A stretch of DNA of 64,000 nt from Neobacillus sp. PS3-40 (lineage in GTDB: Bacteria; Bacillota; Bacilli; Bacillales; Cytobacillaceae), in the NCBI RefSeq assembly GCF_030915485.1, contig NZ_CP133266.1, forward strand, positions 124,001 through 188,000. The letters run 5' to 3'. The notes below the pieces were generated by a model. That model was not told the origin of the DNA, did no database searches, and saw only the letters and a list, made by a program, of their open reading frames with translations. This document shows, piece by piece, positions 17,304-27,526 of this stretch. A program made the position numbers and the translations under genes. Numbering within the stretch: the stretch's first letter is position 1; every line of letters starts with the position of its first letter.

Positions 17304-18863
17304 CTAATTTTGAACTGCTTGTTGTGACCATTCTTCTACGTTCCATACCTTTGTAATCCAATCTTCATAAAAGTCTGGCTCGTGACAAACAAGTACAACG
17401 GTTCCTTTGTAAGCTTTTAAAGCCCTTTGTAATTCTTCTTTTGCGACAATATCCAAGTGGTTTGTTGGTTCATCAAACAATAGCCAATTGCTCTCGTTCA
17501 TCATCAACTTGCATAGACGAACCTTTGCTTGTTCACCACCACTAAGCTGATTTAATGGTCGAGATATATGCTCATTTTTCAAACCACAGCGAGCAAGGGC
17601 TGCTCGAACCTGATGTTGATCCATCTGAGGAAAAGCGTTCCAAACGTCATCAATTGGTGTGATACTGTCTGCTTTTACTTCTTGTTCAAAATAAGAAGGG
17701 AAGAGGAAATCACCACGTTCAACTGATCCATTTAATGGGCTAATTTTACCCAACATTGTTTTAAGAAGTGTGGATTTACCAACACCATTACAACCAATGA
17801 TCGCGACTTTTTCGCCCCGTTCAATCGTCATATTTATTTTAGGCAAAAGTGGATGTGAATAGCCAATTTCTAGATCCTTCGATTCGAATACATAACGACT
17901 GCTACTACGCGATTCTTTAAAGCCAAAGGTTGGCTTCATCGCTGTTTCAGGGCGATCAATTCGCTCCATGCGGTCTAGCTGCTTTTGACGACTTTTCGCA
18001 CGGCCAGTCGTTGAGTAACGCGCTTTGTTTTTGGCGATAAAATCTTCTTGTTTTTTAATAAAGTCTTTTTGTTTTTCATAGGCATTAATATGCTGATTTT
18101 TATTAATCTCTGCTAATTCCAAAAATTTTTCATAGGTTGCTGTATAACGTGTTAATTTAGCAAACTCCAATTGAAAAATCACATTTGAAACTGGGCTCAT
18201 AAATTCAGTATCGTGGGATATAAGAATAAAGGCATGTGGATAATCTTTTAAATAAGAAATTAACCAACGAATATGTTCAACATCTAAATAGTTTGTCGGC
18301 TCATCCAAAAGGAGTACCTTAGGTTGTTCTAAAAGTAGTTTAGCAAGTAGAACTTTTGTGCGCTGCCCACCACTAAGTGCAGCAACATCACGGTCAAGGC
18401 CAATTGCATCAAGCCCTAATCCATGTGCTGCTTCTTCAATTTTTATGTCCAACGTATAAAATCCACCTGCGTCAAGGGCATCTTGGATTTCACCCATTTT
18501 TTCCAACAAAACCTCAAGTTCCTCTGGTGTTGCATCACCCATTTGGGCAATTACTTCATTTAATTCTTTTTCTTTTTCAAAAAGAGGAAGGAAGGCGTCG
18601 CGCAAAACATCGCGCATTGTTTTTCCAGGAGTAAGAACAGTATGCTGATCCAAATAACCGTATTGCACACCAGGCGTCCATTCAACACGGCCACCATCAT
18701 GAATCAATTGACCAGTTATAATGTTCATTAATGTTGACTTACCAACACCGTTTGCACCGACTAATCCAACATGATCTTCAGCAAGCAAACGAAAAGAAAC
18801 GTCTTTAAATAACGTACGATCTCCAAATGTATGACTTAAATTATCTACTGTAAGTAGGCTCAT
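17304..18863 (-). CDS. yfmM: ABC-F family ATPase, YfmM-like
   Basis: This 519-residue soluble protein has two ABC domains in tandem and no membrane segments. Walker A motifs are GANGVGKST (about 36) and GCNGVGKST; signatures are LSGGQRTKVLLAKLL and LSGGEQAKVRLCKLM; Walker B motifs end in DEPTNYLD and DEPTNHLD. The interdomain linker (about 245-320) is charged and helical, as in ribosome-binding ABC-F proteins. These act at the ribosomal E site on stalled or antibiotic-bound ribosomes. The short linker and overall similarity point to YfmM, a housekeeping type, rather than a dedicated antibiotic-resistance member. Monocistronic. Confidence 0.9.
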   Translation of the reverse strand: MSLLTVDNLSHTFGDRTLFKDVSFRLLAEDHVGLVGANGVGKSTLMNIITGQLIHDGGRVEWTPGVQYGYLDQHTVLTPGKTMRDVLRDAFLPLFEKEKELNEVIAQMGDATPEELEVLLEKMGEIQDALDAGGFYTLDIKIEEAAHGLGLDAIGLDRDVAALSGGQRTKVLLAKLLLEQPKVLLLDEPTNYLDVEHIRWLISYLKDYPHAFILISHDTEFMSPVSNVIFQLEFAKLTRYTATYEKFLELAEINKNQHINAYEKQKDFIKKQEDFIAKNKARYSTTGRAKSRQKQLDRMERIDRPETAMKPTFGFKESRSSSRYVFESKDLEIGYSHPLLPKINMTIERGEKVAIIGCNGVGKSTLLKTMLGKISPLNGSVERGDFLFPSYFEQEVKADSITPIDDVWNAFPQMDQHQVRAALARCGLKNEHISRPLNQLSGGEQAKVRLCKLMMNESNWLLFDEPTNHLDIVAKEELQRALKAYKGTVVLVCHEPDFYEDWITKVWNVEEWSQQAVQN

Positions 18864-18983
18864 TTATTTAAATCCTCACTTTATTCAAAAATATCTTCAT
18901 TCCATTATGATACTAAATTTTCAAGGATTCGACTAGATTTTCCAATGAAAAAAAGAGCTGGCTTTCGTAAAAAATGGACCCTA

Positions 18984-19673
18984 TTAATTCAGCAATCCTT
19001 TTAGATCCTGCACTTCTCCCGCCGTTAGATCACGCCAGTGTCCATATTCCAACCCATCAAGCACAAGGTTCATTATTCGCACTCTTTGGAGGCGTTCAAC
19101 CCGATATCCAAACACCTTACACATTCTCCGAATTTGCTTATTCAATCCTTGTGTAAGAATAATTCGAAAGACATATTCACTGATTTGTTCAACATGGCAT
19201 GGATTGGTTTTTGTAGCCAATATTTCAACACCAGCAGACATTCCTTCTATGAAGGTTTTCGTAATAGACTTGTCCACCGTAACAATGTATTCTTTTTCAT
19301 GATGCTCTTCTGCACGTAATATTTTATTCGAAATACCCCCATCATTTGTCATAATGATCATTCCATCTGATGCTTTATCTAAGCGGCCAACCGGAAAAAT
19401 GTAGTGGGGGTGGTTAATGTAATCAATTAAATTGCTGTCTACTGTTTTAAGCGCAGTACAGGTAATCCCAACTGGTTTGTTTACCATTATATAAATTGGT
19501 TGCCCCGTATTCTCTATCGTATTCCCATTAATCTGCACGAGGTCGGAGGGATCAACAAGATCACTGTGATGGCAAACCTGATGGTTTATGGTGATTTTCT
19601 CCAACTTTATTAATCGATCAATTTCCTTTCTCGAATAATGAGCATTCAAGCTAATGTATTGATTAATCCGCAT
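18984..19673 (-). CDS. rluF: rRNA pseudouridine synthase, RluF-like
   Basis: This 229-residue protein has an N-terminal S4 RNA-binding domain (MRINQYISLNAHYSRKEIDRLI) and an RsuA/RluB-type catalytic domain with GRLDKASDGMIIMTNDG, including the catalytic Asp. The C-terminal GLNKQIRRMCKVFGYRVERLQRVRI motif is typical of the family. It is closest in layout to RluF, which modifies 23S rRNA near the peptidyl-transferase centre. RsuA or RluE specificity cannot be excluded by eye. Cytoplasmic; its gene follows the recombinase gene by about 30 bases and may share its transcript. Confidence 0.85.
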   Translation of the reverse strand: MRINQYISLNAHYSRKEIDRLIKLEKITINHQVCHHSDLVDPSDLVQINGNTIENTGQPIYIMVNKPVGITCTALKTVDSNLIDYINHPHYIFPVGRLDKASDGMIIMTNDGGISNKILRAEEHHEKEYIVTVDKSITKTFIEGMSAGVEILATKTNPCHVEQISEYVFRIILTQGLNKQIRRMCKVFGYRVERLQRVRIMNLVLDGLEYGHWRDLTAGEVQDLKGLLN

Positions 19674-19705
19674 GTTATTTTACCCTCATTAATGTATTTT
19701 GTCCT

Positions 19706-20662
19706 CTAGAAGTATTCTGATATTTCCATGGCCATTGCCTGCTCTTTTTGAGTATCCGAAACATGGGTATAGCGTTGTGTAGTATTTAAGTTACTATGTC
19801 CCAATAGTTCTTGAACCGTTCGGATATCTCTGCCGTCACGGACAAGATGGGTGGCAAAGGAATGTCTTAATTTATGGCTCGATATTTTTTTATTTTTCCA
19901 ATGCTCAACATGATGTTCAGCTAGGCTTTTGCAGATCCGTTCTGTTAATTCTTGAACACGCCTTCGAGAAATCCGTTTACCTCTTCTTGAAATAAAAACA
20001 GCATCCTCATATCCCTTCATCGGCATTTGTCTGTCATTCTTAATATAATCAGTCAGTTCCGTGAATAAAACAGATGGAAGGGGAATGTATCTTGATTTTT
20101 TTCCTTTTCCATAAACCATGATTCCTTTTTTTTCAGTAAGAATGGATGAAAGATTCAAATAATGGATCTCAATGACTCGAAGCCCTGCGAACGCCATTAG
20201 TCCCATGATCAGCTTGTTCCGTTTTACATACTGATCTTGACAGACCGTATCAATTTGCTGAAAAAAATCTTTTAACTCAGCCTTCTCAAGATAGGTAGGT
20301 AATTGACCGGACTTTTCTTTTGCCGATTTAAGATCTGCGGCAGGGTTGTGACTTACCATTTCATACTCCATTAAACATTTATAGAAGGAACGGATAGCTG
20401 TTAATCGTCTATTTCTAGTGGCTGCTGAATTGCCTCGTTTTGATTTTAATTCATTCATGAATAGTGTTAGATGAATTTTTTTCGTATATTCAAGCTCTAC
20501 TTTTTCTTCCTTATGACGAACCAGGTGTTCAAGAAAGAACAGAATATCTCGTTTATAGTTCTCAATTGTAAAGGTTGAATAATCTTTATTATCCATATCT
20601 GTTTCAAAAATTACTAATTCGTCTTCGTACCATGAGGCAAGCTGTTGAAATGTTATCTCCAT
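19706..20662 (-). CDS. tyrosine recombinase, XerC/XerD-like
   Basis: This 318-residue protein has an N-terminal SAM-like DNA-binding domain (about 10-110) followed by the catalytic domain. Catalytic residues are visible: Arg in [14 protein letters not shown], Lys in [14 protein letters not shown]-x-x-R in [11 protein letters not shown], His in [11 protein letters not shown] and the nucleophile Tyr in RYTHVS. The size and motifs fit Xer-type chromosomal or genomic-island integrases. No attachment-site duplication, phage or island genes are visible nearby, so it reads as a stand-alone chromosomal gene and its target is unknown. Confidence 0.88.
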   Translation of the reverse strand: MEITFQQLASWYEDELVIFETDMDNKDYSTFTIENYKRDILFFLEHLVRHKEEKVELEYTKKIHLTLFMNELKSKRGNSAATRNRRLTAIRSFYKCLMEYEMVSHNPAADLKSAKEKSGQLPTYLEKAELKDFFQQIDTVCQDQYVKRNKLIMGLMAFAGLRVIEIHYLNLSSILTEKKGIMVYGKGKKSRYIPLPSVLFTELTDYIKNDRQMPMKGYEDAVFISRRGKRISRRRVQELTERICKSLAEHHVEHWKNKKISSHKLRHSFATHLVRDGRDIRTVQELLGHSNLNTTQRYTHVSDTQKEQAMAMEISEYF

Positions 20663-20913
20663 TATTTTCCTCCGCCCACAATTGTCTGTAAGAGATAGCT
20701 TCTATTATACTATGAAAATTAGATTACCGCACATAAGGAAGATTATGCGCGGTAATGTGGTAAGACAGGATGTAGTCTAATTAATAATGGCTTTTCATAT
20801 ATTCATGCGGTTAATAAAATGGGATATTTTGGTTTACTATTGAACTTTTAAAAACAAAGTATAATCCAAGATTTGTCCTAATATAATGAACCGTATCGTA
20901 AAGGGGGAGCATT

Positions 20914-21210
20914 ATGAAAAAGAGATATCTAGTTAAGTTTTATTATGATGAGGTGCACTCGGTTACTCTTCCCGTAAAAGCAGAAAGTCCAGAAGAGATT
21001 TCAGACAAAATTATGACTGCATACGAAAATAAAAATATCTGGATTTCATTCCCAACAAAGGACAAGTATAGTGGTATTTCTGGATCCGAACGAATCACAG
21101 TCAATCTTAATAAAGTGAACTTTTTTAAGGTAGAAAATCCAACAAAGTTATATTTAGAGAGATATAGTGATGAGGATTTTATTGATTGGGAGGGGCCGTT
21201 TTCTTCGTAA
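20914..21210 (+). CDS. hypothetical protein
   Basis: This 98-residue soluble protein has an AAAGGGGGAG site 5 bases before ATG 20914. It has alternating beta-type hydrophobic residues at the start (RYLVKFYYDEVHSVTLPV) and a mid-region resembling a small beta-sandwich edge. The C-terminus is acidic and aromatic (DEDFIDWEGPF). No cysteine, signal or membrane segment is present. I do not recognise the family. It has its own terminator downstream and so is a one-gene unit. Confidence 0.7.
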   Translation: MKKRYLVKFYYDEVHSVTLPVKAESPEEISDKIMTAYENKNIWISFPTKDKYSGISGSERITVNLNKVNFFKVENPTKLYLERYSDEDFIDWEGPFSS

Positions 21211-21236
21211 ACAAGTGGCTGAAAAGTCGCTTGTTT
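21209..21236 (+). terminator. terminator of the hypothetical gene at 20914
   Basis: AACAAGTGGCT and AGTCGCTTGTT pair imperfectly around a GAAA loop and are followed by a T run, starting at the stop codon. Confidence 0.8.
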
Positions 21237-21343
21237 TTTAAGCTTATTAAATGGAGATTTTCACGGACTGGTTCATGAGTTTAAACATGTTCATCTTTTT
21301 TTCATATGATAATAAAAACGAATAATGAAAGAGGAGGATTGTT

Positions 21344-21532
21344 TTGATAAGCCGGGATAGCATTTTTATTAACACCGTTTCGGGGGGAATTGTTAACTTT
21401 GGCGGGGCGGTTTACATTTCTCCTATTTCAATTACAAAATCAGTGTCCGGTTCAGGAAGCGAAAATACTGCTCTAGATATAAAAACCAATTCGGAAGAAA
21501 ATGCCACTGAAAAAAAGAAGACAGAAAAATGA
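21344..21532 (+). CDS. GerPA/GerPF-family spore germination protein
   Basis: This 62-residue protein has core NTVSGGIVNFGGAVYISPISITKSVSGSGSENTA, given here only as the family-diagnostic region: VNFG, then ISP and KS, then GSGS. GerPA/GerPF proteins build a spore-coat passage that lets small germinants reach their receptors. The start is a TTG at 21344 preceded by GAGGAGG. The C-terminus is a Lys/Glu tail rather than the usual one, and the gene is outside a gerP operon. It is one of the stray paralogues common in bacilli. Confidence 0.75.
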   Translation: MISRDSIFINTVSGGIVNFGGAVYISPISITKSVSGSGSENTALDIKTNSEENATEKKKTEK

Positions 21533-21556
21533 CCTCCGTACACTCATACGGAGGTC
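21531..21556. terminator. hairpin between convergent gerP-like and pbuX genes
   Basis: Perfect 10-bp arms GACCTCCGTA and TACGGAGGTC flank a 6-nt loop. There is little T tract on either side, but its position between converging genes suggests transcript ends. Confidence 0.7.
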
Positions 21557-21574
21557 ACTACTGTTTAGATAAGA

Positions 21575-22884
21575 TTAAGAAGCCTTTGAAGTTAACTTTT
21601 GATCTGCTAGATCTTGTTTCATTGGCTTTAAAACATTAAAAACAATATTCAAGAAAATGGCTGTTAGGCTTCCTGCTACAATTCCGTTGTTTGTAAGAAT
21701 TTTTACCGCTTCTGGCATGTGGGAGAAAATATCTGGAACAGCTGTAACACCAAGTCCCATCCCAACTGAGCAAGCAATAATGAGAAGATTTTCTTGTGAA
21801 GCAAATTCAACTTTGCTGAGCATTTTAATACCGTATGCAATAACCATTCCGAACATTGCCACCATCGCACCACCAAGAACAGGGGTGGGAATAACGGTTG
21901 TTAAAGCACCAATTTTAGGGACAAATCCAAGAACAATTAGCATAGTACCCATTGTATAAATAACATTTTTACTTTTCACGCCAGAGAGTTGAACAAGTCC
22001 AACATTTTGCGAATAGGTTGTGTATGGGAAGGAATTAAACAATGCCCCAAGAATGATGGCCAGACCTTCTGCACGGTATCCTCTAGATAAATCCTTTTCT
22101 GTCAATTTTCTGCCTGTAATATCAGAGAGTGCAAAATAAACTCCAGTAGACTCTACTAAACTTACAATTGCAACAAGTGTCATCGTAAGAATCGGTGTTA
22201 GTTCAAAAGTAGGGGTTCCAAAGTAAAAGGGTCTTACCATATGAAACCATGATGCATCAGCTACAGCTGAGAAGTTAACCTTACCCATAACGGAAGCTGC
22301 AAGCGTACCTGCAACCAATCCTAATAAAATTGAAATTGAACGAATGAATCCAGTAAAGAAGCGATAAAGAACAATGATAAAGAGTAATGTTCCAAAGGCA
22401 AGAGCAATATTTGATCCTGCACCAAAGTCTGGGCTACCTTGACCACCGGCGATATTATTCATTGCAACAGGGATGAGCGTAATTCCGATAATCGTAACAA
22501 CTGAGCCAGTTACAACTGGTGGAAAAAGCTTAATTAGTTTTCCAAAGGATTGAGAAATCAGGATTACCATTAGGCCGGAGATGAGAATGGAGCCGTAGAT
22601 GGCTGAAACACCATATTGTCCACCAATCGCAATCATTGGCCCAACTGCTGTAAATGTACACCCAAGGACGATAGGTAAGCCAATTCCAAAAAAACGATTC
22701 TGCCAAACTTGTAAAATAGTTGCAAGTCCACACATAAGAATATCAATTGAAACTAAATAGGTTAATTGTTCACCAGAAAATTTAAGTGCTCCTCCGACGA
22801 TCAACGGAACAATTACAGCTCCTGCATACATAGCCAATACATGTTGAATACTTAAAGAAGCAATTTTAAAAGGATTTTGTTTCA

Positions 22885-22885
<1 letters not shown>
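21575..22885 (-). CDS. pbuX: xanthine permease (NCS2 family)
   Basis: This 436-residue membrane transporter has about 14 hydrophobic segments. NCS2 markers include MYAGAVIVPLIVGGAL in helix 1, SGLMVILISQSFGKLIKLFPPVVTGSVVTIIG, LVESTGVYFALSDITG and GYRAEGLAIILGALFNSFPYTTYSQNVGLVQLSGVKS regions. The last carries the Q/N substrate signature. It imports xanthine by proton symport. The ATG overlaps the xpt stop by one base (TAATG). It is second gene of a guanine-riboswitch-controlled operon, as in B. subtilis. Confidence 0.95.
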
Positions 22886-23607
<722 letters not shown>

Positions 23608-23616
23608 AAAATAAAA

Positions 23617-23670
23617 AACCCAAAAGTCATTGTTCACATCAAAAATGAGTGAGTCAATGACCTTTGGGTT
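23617..23670 (-). terminator. riboswitch-controlled terminator of xpt-pbuX
   Basis: On the minus strand AACCCAAAGGTCATTG pairs with CAATGACTTTTGGGTT (with one G-U pair) followed by TTTTT. The loop contains CACTCAT, complementary to the 3' strand of riboswitch helix P1 (ATGAGTG). An alternative antiterminator pairing is therefore visible. Confidence 0.9.
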
Positions 23671-23729
23671 CTAGCCGAAAGGTTAGGAAAATTAGACGTT
23701 AAAAAAGAAACGTCATTATTCCCACTACC

Positions 23730-23799
23730 CACTCATAGTCAGAATGTTTACGGCATTCCGGTAGAAACTTGCAGGCCAATCCCCGCGATTATATGAGTG
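23730..23799 (-). promoter_or_regulatory. guanine (purine) riboswitch aptamer of xpt-pbuX
   Basis: Read on the minus strand, P1 is CACTCATA...TATGAGTG. The conserved joining segments TATAATCGCGGGGAT, GTTTCTACCGG and CTGACTATGAG are present. The P2 and P3 hairpins are GGCCTGCAAGTTTCTACC-like and GGAATGCCGTAAACATTC. The base before TATGAGTG is C, the position that selects guanine over adenine in this class. Guanine binding should stabilise P1 and favour the downstream terminator, switching off xpt and pbuX. Confidence 0.95.
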
Positions 23800-23972
23800 A
23801 AACGAATATTTAATTTAGACTGATTATATCATTTCTACAAAATATTACAATCATTTTTTCTACAAAAACGAATATTAATTTTTATTTCTTAAAAATAGTT
23901 CGTGTTTTGCCAGATTCCCTCGCAAACCTTTAGAATTATCCAGCTGAAGTACTCAATGTGCTCTCGCTTTTC

Positions 23973-24257
23973 CTATTTCTTTGCGACTAATTTGATAATT
24001 TTATAGCCTGGTTTAATTTTGATCTTTTTCTTACCAGTATCGGTAACAACTTGGTATATTGTAAACTTCTTGGGATCATGTTCGAGAATATCAACTTTCG
24101 TGATGGTTTCACTTCGAAAATACTTATAAATTTTTTTCAATTGTTTTTCATGCTTTTCGCCATAAAAAAAATCGTAAGTGTAGATAAATAGGTATACAAA
24201 CAGGCAACCAATTGCCAGAGAATAAAACAAGGAATATAAAATAGACAAAATGGACAT
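23973..24257 (-). CDS. small membrane-anchored hypothetical protein
   Basis: This 94-residue protein has one strong N-terminal membrane helix (about residues 4-30) followed by a basic cytoplasmic or external domain ending in KKKIKIKPGYKIIKLVAKK. ATG 24257 directly abuts AAAGG, so a TTG three codons later (24248) has better spacing and may be the real start. I do not recognise the family. It reads toward the purine operon leader on the same strand and probably has its own promoter. A copy of the structured repeat lies just upstream of it. Confidence 0.6.
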   Translation of the reverse strand: MSILSILYSLFYSLAIGCLFVYLFIYTYDFFYGEKHEKQLKKIYKYFRSETITKVDILEHDPKKFTIYQVVTDTGKKKIKIKPGYKIIKLVAKK

Positions 24258-24290
24258 CCTTTCTTCAGTGCATATTAGACTTTTTTAGTT

Positions 24291-24382
24291 ATAAAGAAAA
24301 CTCGCTGATTGGCGTCGATGACAGAAGTGTAGTTGCCCTTATACGCCAGCAGAATTTATGGATATAAATTCTGCTTAGCTAA
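24291..24382 (+). repeat. structured intergenic repeat, copy 3
   Basis: Same order as copy 2 from TAAAGAAAACTCG to TTAGCTAA, but it lacks about 14 bp around GCCCCTAAGGGC; TTGGCG joins directly to TCGATGACAG. It is positioned between the small membrane protein gene and kbl. Confidence 0.85.
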
Positions 24383-24723
24383 GAAATTATATCAATAAAC
24401 TTTGAATAATGTCTTGTTCCAGACACTAAAGGCTCAAAATCCACTTTTCATAGTTACTATTATAGACTAATTTATTTTTTCAATATTAGCTAGTCTACAA
24501 TTTAGAAAGGAATATACTTATCGAGTATAGTTATTTTACTATAGAATAAATTTTTTCAAATTCTTGTCCTTGGGATATGAACAATTTGAAAGAAATATGA
24601 TAAAATAAAGGTGAAATACTCGATTATTGTGTCTGATAATCAAACGTTGTCCATCACACAAGGACAAATGTTTTTTAGCTTCACTGATAAAATGAAATTC
24701 ATTATACAAGGGGGATCCAAAAA
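24383..24723 (+). other. leader and upstream region of kbl-tdh
   Basis: An AT-rich stretch with no T-box, riboswitch or tRNA recognised. A possible -10 (GATAAAAT near 24599) has no well-spaced -35. CAAGGGGGATCC precedes the kbl start. Nothing else is supported. Confidence 0.4.
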
Positions 24724-25920
24724 ATGTCCAGTAAAATGTTAGAACAATTTTTGAATGAAAACCTAGAAGATTTAAAAAGCAAAGGCTTATATAATGTAAT
24801 AGATCCATTAGAAAGTCCAAATGGTCCAGTAATCACCATTAACGGGAAAGAGTTAATCAACTTATCTTCCAATAACTACTTGGGATTGGCTACAGATGAA
24901 AGGTTAAAAAAAGCAGCTACAGATGCTCTTGAAAAATTTGGGGTTGGAGCAGGTGCTGTCCGTACAATCAATGGAACTCTCAAACTTCATATTGAATTAG
25001 AAGAAAAATTAGCTGAATTTAAACATACTGAGGCAGCTATTGCCTATCAATCAGGTTTTAATTGTAATATGGCAGCTATTTCAGCAGTTATGGATAAAAA
25101 TGATGCTATATTATCTGATGAATTAAACCATGCCTCTATTATCGATGGTTGCCGTTTATCAAAAGCAAAAATCATTCGAGTTAACCACTCTGATATGGAA
25201 GACTTGCGAGCAAAGGCCAAGGAAGCAACAGAATCTGGTCAATATAATAAAGTTATGGTAATAACCGATGGTGTTTTCTCGATGGATGGAGATATCGCTC
25301 TCTTACCTGAAATTGTAAAAATAGCTGAAGAATTTGACCTTATTACATATGTCGATGATGCCCATGGATCAGGTGTTCTTGGAAAAGGTCATGGAACTGT
25401 AAATCATTTTGGTCTTTCAGACAAAATCGATTTCCAAATTGGGACTCTTTCAAAGGCAATTGGTGTTGTCGGTGGATATGTTGCAGGGAAAAAGAATTTA
25501 ATTGATTGGCTAAAAGTACGGAGCCGCCCATTCTTATTCTCTACTTCCTTAACACCTGCAGATGTTGCCGCAAGCAAAAAGGCCATTGAAATTTTAATGG
25601 AAAGCACTGAGCTTAATGAACGTCTATGGGAAAATGGAAACTACCTGAAAAAAGGATTGAAAGCATTAGGCTTTAATATTGGCAACAGTGAAACTCCGAT
25701 TACCCCTTGCATCATTGGAGAAGAAAAACTTGCACAACAATTTTCTAAACGTTTATATGAAGAAGGCGTTTATGCGAAAGCAATTGTGTTCCCAACAGTG
25801 CCTCAGGGAACCGGACGTGTTCGCAATATGCCAACTGCAGCACATACAAAAGAGATGCTTGATCAAGCTATTTCAATTTACGAAAAAGTTGGTAAGGAAA
25901 TGGGTATTATAAACAAATAG
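24724..25920 (+). CDS. kbl: glycine C-acetyltransferase (2-amino-3-ketobutyrate CoA ligase)
   Basis: This 398-residue PLP enzyme of the alpha-oxoamine synthase family cleaves 2-amino-3-ketobutyrate with CoA to glycine and acetyl-CoA. The PLP lysine lies in [33 protein letters not shown] and [16 protein letters not shown] are family signatures. The AAGGGGG site precedes ATG 24724. tdh follows after 33 bases and both end at one terminator, forming the two-step threonine-to-glycine pathway. KBL is distinguished from BioF and HemA by the adjacent threonine dehydrogenase. Confidence 0.95.
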   Translation: MSSKMLEQFLNENLEDLKSKGLYNVIDPLESPNGPVITINGKELINLSSNNYLGLATDERLKKAATDALEKFGVGAGAVRTINGTLKLHIELEEKLAEFKHTEAAIAYQSGFNCNMAAISAVMDKNDAILSDELNHASIIDGCRLSKAKIIRVNHSDMEDLRAKAKEATESGQYNKVMVITDGVFSMDGDIALLPEIVKIAEEFDLITYVDDAHGSGVLGKGHGTVNHFGLSDKIDFQIGTLSKAIGVVGGYVAGKKNLIDWLKVRSRPFLFSTSLTPADVAASKKAIEILMESTELNERLWENGNYLKKGLKALGFNIGNSETPITPCIIGEEKLAQQFSKRLYEEGVYAKAIVFPTVPQGTGRVRNMPTAAHTKEMLDQAISIYEKVGKEMGIINK

Positions 25921-25953
25921 AGTGGAAATTGAAAGTAAAGGGTGGAGAAACAA

Positions 25954-26898
25954 ATGAAACGCATATTAATTACCGGAGCACTAGGACAAATCGGTTCTGA
26001 ATTAACCATGAAGCTTCGTGACATATATGGTACAGATAATGTTATCGCAACTGATCTTAAAAAGAACAACAGTGAAGCAGCTGAAAATGGACCATTTGAA
26101 GTTGTTGATGTTACTGATTTAAACAACATGATCGAAGTAGCAAAAAAATATAAAGTTGATACTGTTATGCATCTTGCTGCTCTATTATCTGCTACAGCAG
26201 AAGCAAAACCTGTATTTGCTTGGAATTTAAATATGGGCGGAATGATGAATGCCCTTGAAACAGCGAGAGAGCTTAACGCCCAATTTTTCACACCTAGCTC
26301 GATCGGTGCATTTGGTCCAACTACACCAAAGGATAACACACCACAAGATACAATTATGCGCCCAACTACAATGTACGGCGTTAATAAAGTAGCTGGAGAG
26401 CTCCTATCTGATTATTATCATGAAAAATTTGGTGTTGATACAAGGGGAGTGCGCTTCCCTGGTTTGATTTCCTATGTTGCCAAACCAGGCGGCGGAACGA
26501 CAGACTATGCTGTTGAAATCTACTATGAAGCAGTAAAAAATGGAAAATATACTTCTTATATTGATAAAGGAACCTACATGGATATGATGTATATGCCTGA
26601 TGCATTAAATGCCATTATTGATTTAATGGAGGCAGACTCTGCAAAACTAACTCATCGAAATGCGTTCAATGTAACAGCGATGAGTTTTGCTCCTGAGGAA
26701 ATTGCTGCTGAAATTGCTAAGCAAATCCCTGGTTTTGTCCTATCATATGATGTAGATCCTGTCCGTCAAAAAATTGCCGACAGCTGGCCAAATTTCATTG
26801 ATGCAACAGCAGCAAAACAAGAATGGGGCTTCAAAGCTGAATATGATTTAGCGAAAATGACCAAAGATATGATCGAAAAACTTCGTCAGAAATTATAG
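25954..26898 (+). CDS. L-threonine 3-dehydrogenase, extended-SDR type
   Basis: This 314-residue NAD-dependent dehydrogenase is of the epimerase-like SDR family, not the zinc alcohol-dehydrogenase-type Tdh. The Rossmann motif is GALGQIG at residues 8-14. Catalytic residues are Ser in [10 protein letters not shown] and Tyr-Lys in [10 protein letters not shown]. It oxidises threonine to 2-amino-3-ketobutyrate for Kbl. The ATG at 25954 follows GGTGGAG; the GTG at 25942 within that site is not used. Gene order is kbl then tdh, the reverse of B. subtilis, with an unrelated dehydrogenase fold. Confidence 0.9.
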   Translation: MKRILITGALGQIGSELTMKLRDIYGTDNVIATDLKKNNSEAAENGPFEVVDVTDLNNMIEVAKKYKVDTVMHLAALLSATAEAKPVFAWNLNMGGMMNALETARELNAQFFTPSSIGAFGPTTPKDNTPQDTIMRPTTMYGVNKVAGELLSDYYHEKFGVDTRGVRFPGLISYVAKPGGGTTDYAVEIYYEAVKNGKYTSYIDKGTYMDMMYMPDALNAIIDLMEADSAKLTHRNAFNVTAMSFAPEEIAAEIAKQIPGFVLSYDVDPVRQKIADSWPNFIDATAAKQEWGFKAEYDLAKMTKDMIEKLRQKL

Positions 26899-26907
26899 TA
26901 CTTGAAA

Positions 26908-26930
26908 AATCCCGTGTGAATTACGGGATT
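26908..26930 (+). terminator. terminator of kbl-tdh
   Basis: AATCCCGT, a 7-nt loop and ACGGGATT are followed by seven T, 10 bases after the tdh stop. Confidence 0.93.
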
Positions 26931-26956
26931 TTTTTTATTGGATAGGAGCCATTGGA

Positions 26957-27330
26957 GACTGGCAATTTTTTGATACATTCATGGGATCCAACGCAGTTCG
27001 CGGGTAAAACGCAATTTTCCGCGGGTAAACTGAAAAACTCGTGGGTAAAGCTCTAATTCGCGCGAGTAAACTCCGAAACTTCGCGGGTAACGGAGAAGGA
27101 GCTTATTTTCGATGCTGCAAGAACAGCTTCAAATGGTAATATTTACCTAAATGTTGGTTAATTCAAATGAAAAGTTACCATGCCAATCCCAGGACTGGCA
27201 GTTTTATTGATACATTCATGGGATCCAACACAGTTCGCGGGTAAAACACACTTTTCCGCGGGTAAACTGAAAAACTCGCGGGTAAAGCTCTAATTCGCGC
27301 GGGTAAACTCCCAAACTTCGCGGGTAAGCC
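26957..27330. repeat. two copies of a repeat block rich in CGCGGGTAAA units
   Basis: Blocks at 26957-27090 and 27193-27330 are 236 bases apart. Each begins GACTGGCA, runs through TGATACATTCATGGGATCCA, and then carries five units of about 18-20 bp with the core CGCGGGTAAA (some diverged to CGTGGGTAAA or CGCGAGTAAA). The 100 bases between the blocks are unrelated. No ORF, no unique spacers and no cas genes, so it is not CRISPR. This array and 27331-27526, where I see nothing else, fill the tdh-to-symporter gap. Confidence 0.88.
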
Positions 27331-27526
27331 GCGGAGAAATAAAACAGGAACTTTACGCCGCAGGATCTGACTAGAACTAGCAAAAATCTATCAATAATCT
27401 TGACTCAGTCTTAATTTTCATTGTAATTGTCATAAAGAAATCATTTTCCTTCAAAACTGGCAACATTTTTTCCACTCAATAACACTAAACTATATAGACA
27501 AGCTATTGATTTTGGGAGGAATAGGC

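Noticed and set aside
19706-20662. Prophage or island integrase
   Set aside because: No phage genes, tRNA or attachment repeats are nearby. Reads as a lone chromosomal Xer-type recombinase.
26957-27330. CRISPR array
   Set aside because: Units are nearly contiguous, without unique spacers of uniform length, and there are no cas genes. The same holds for 2901-3260.
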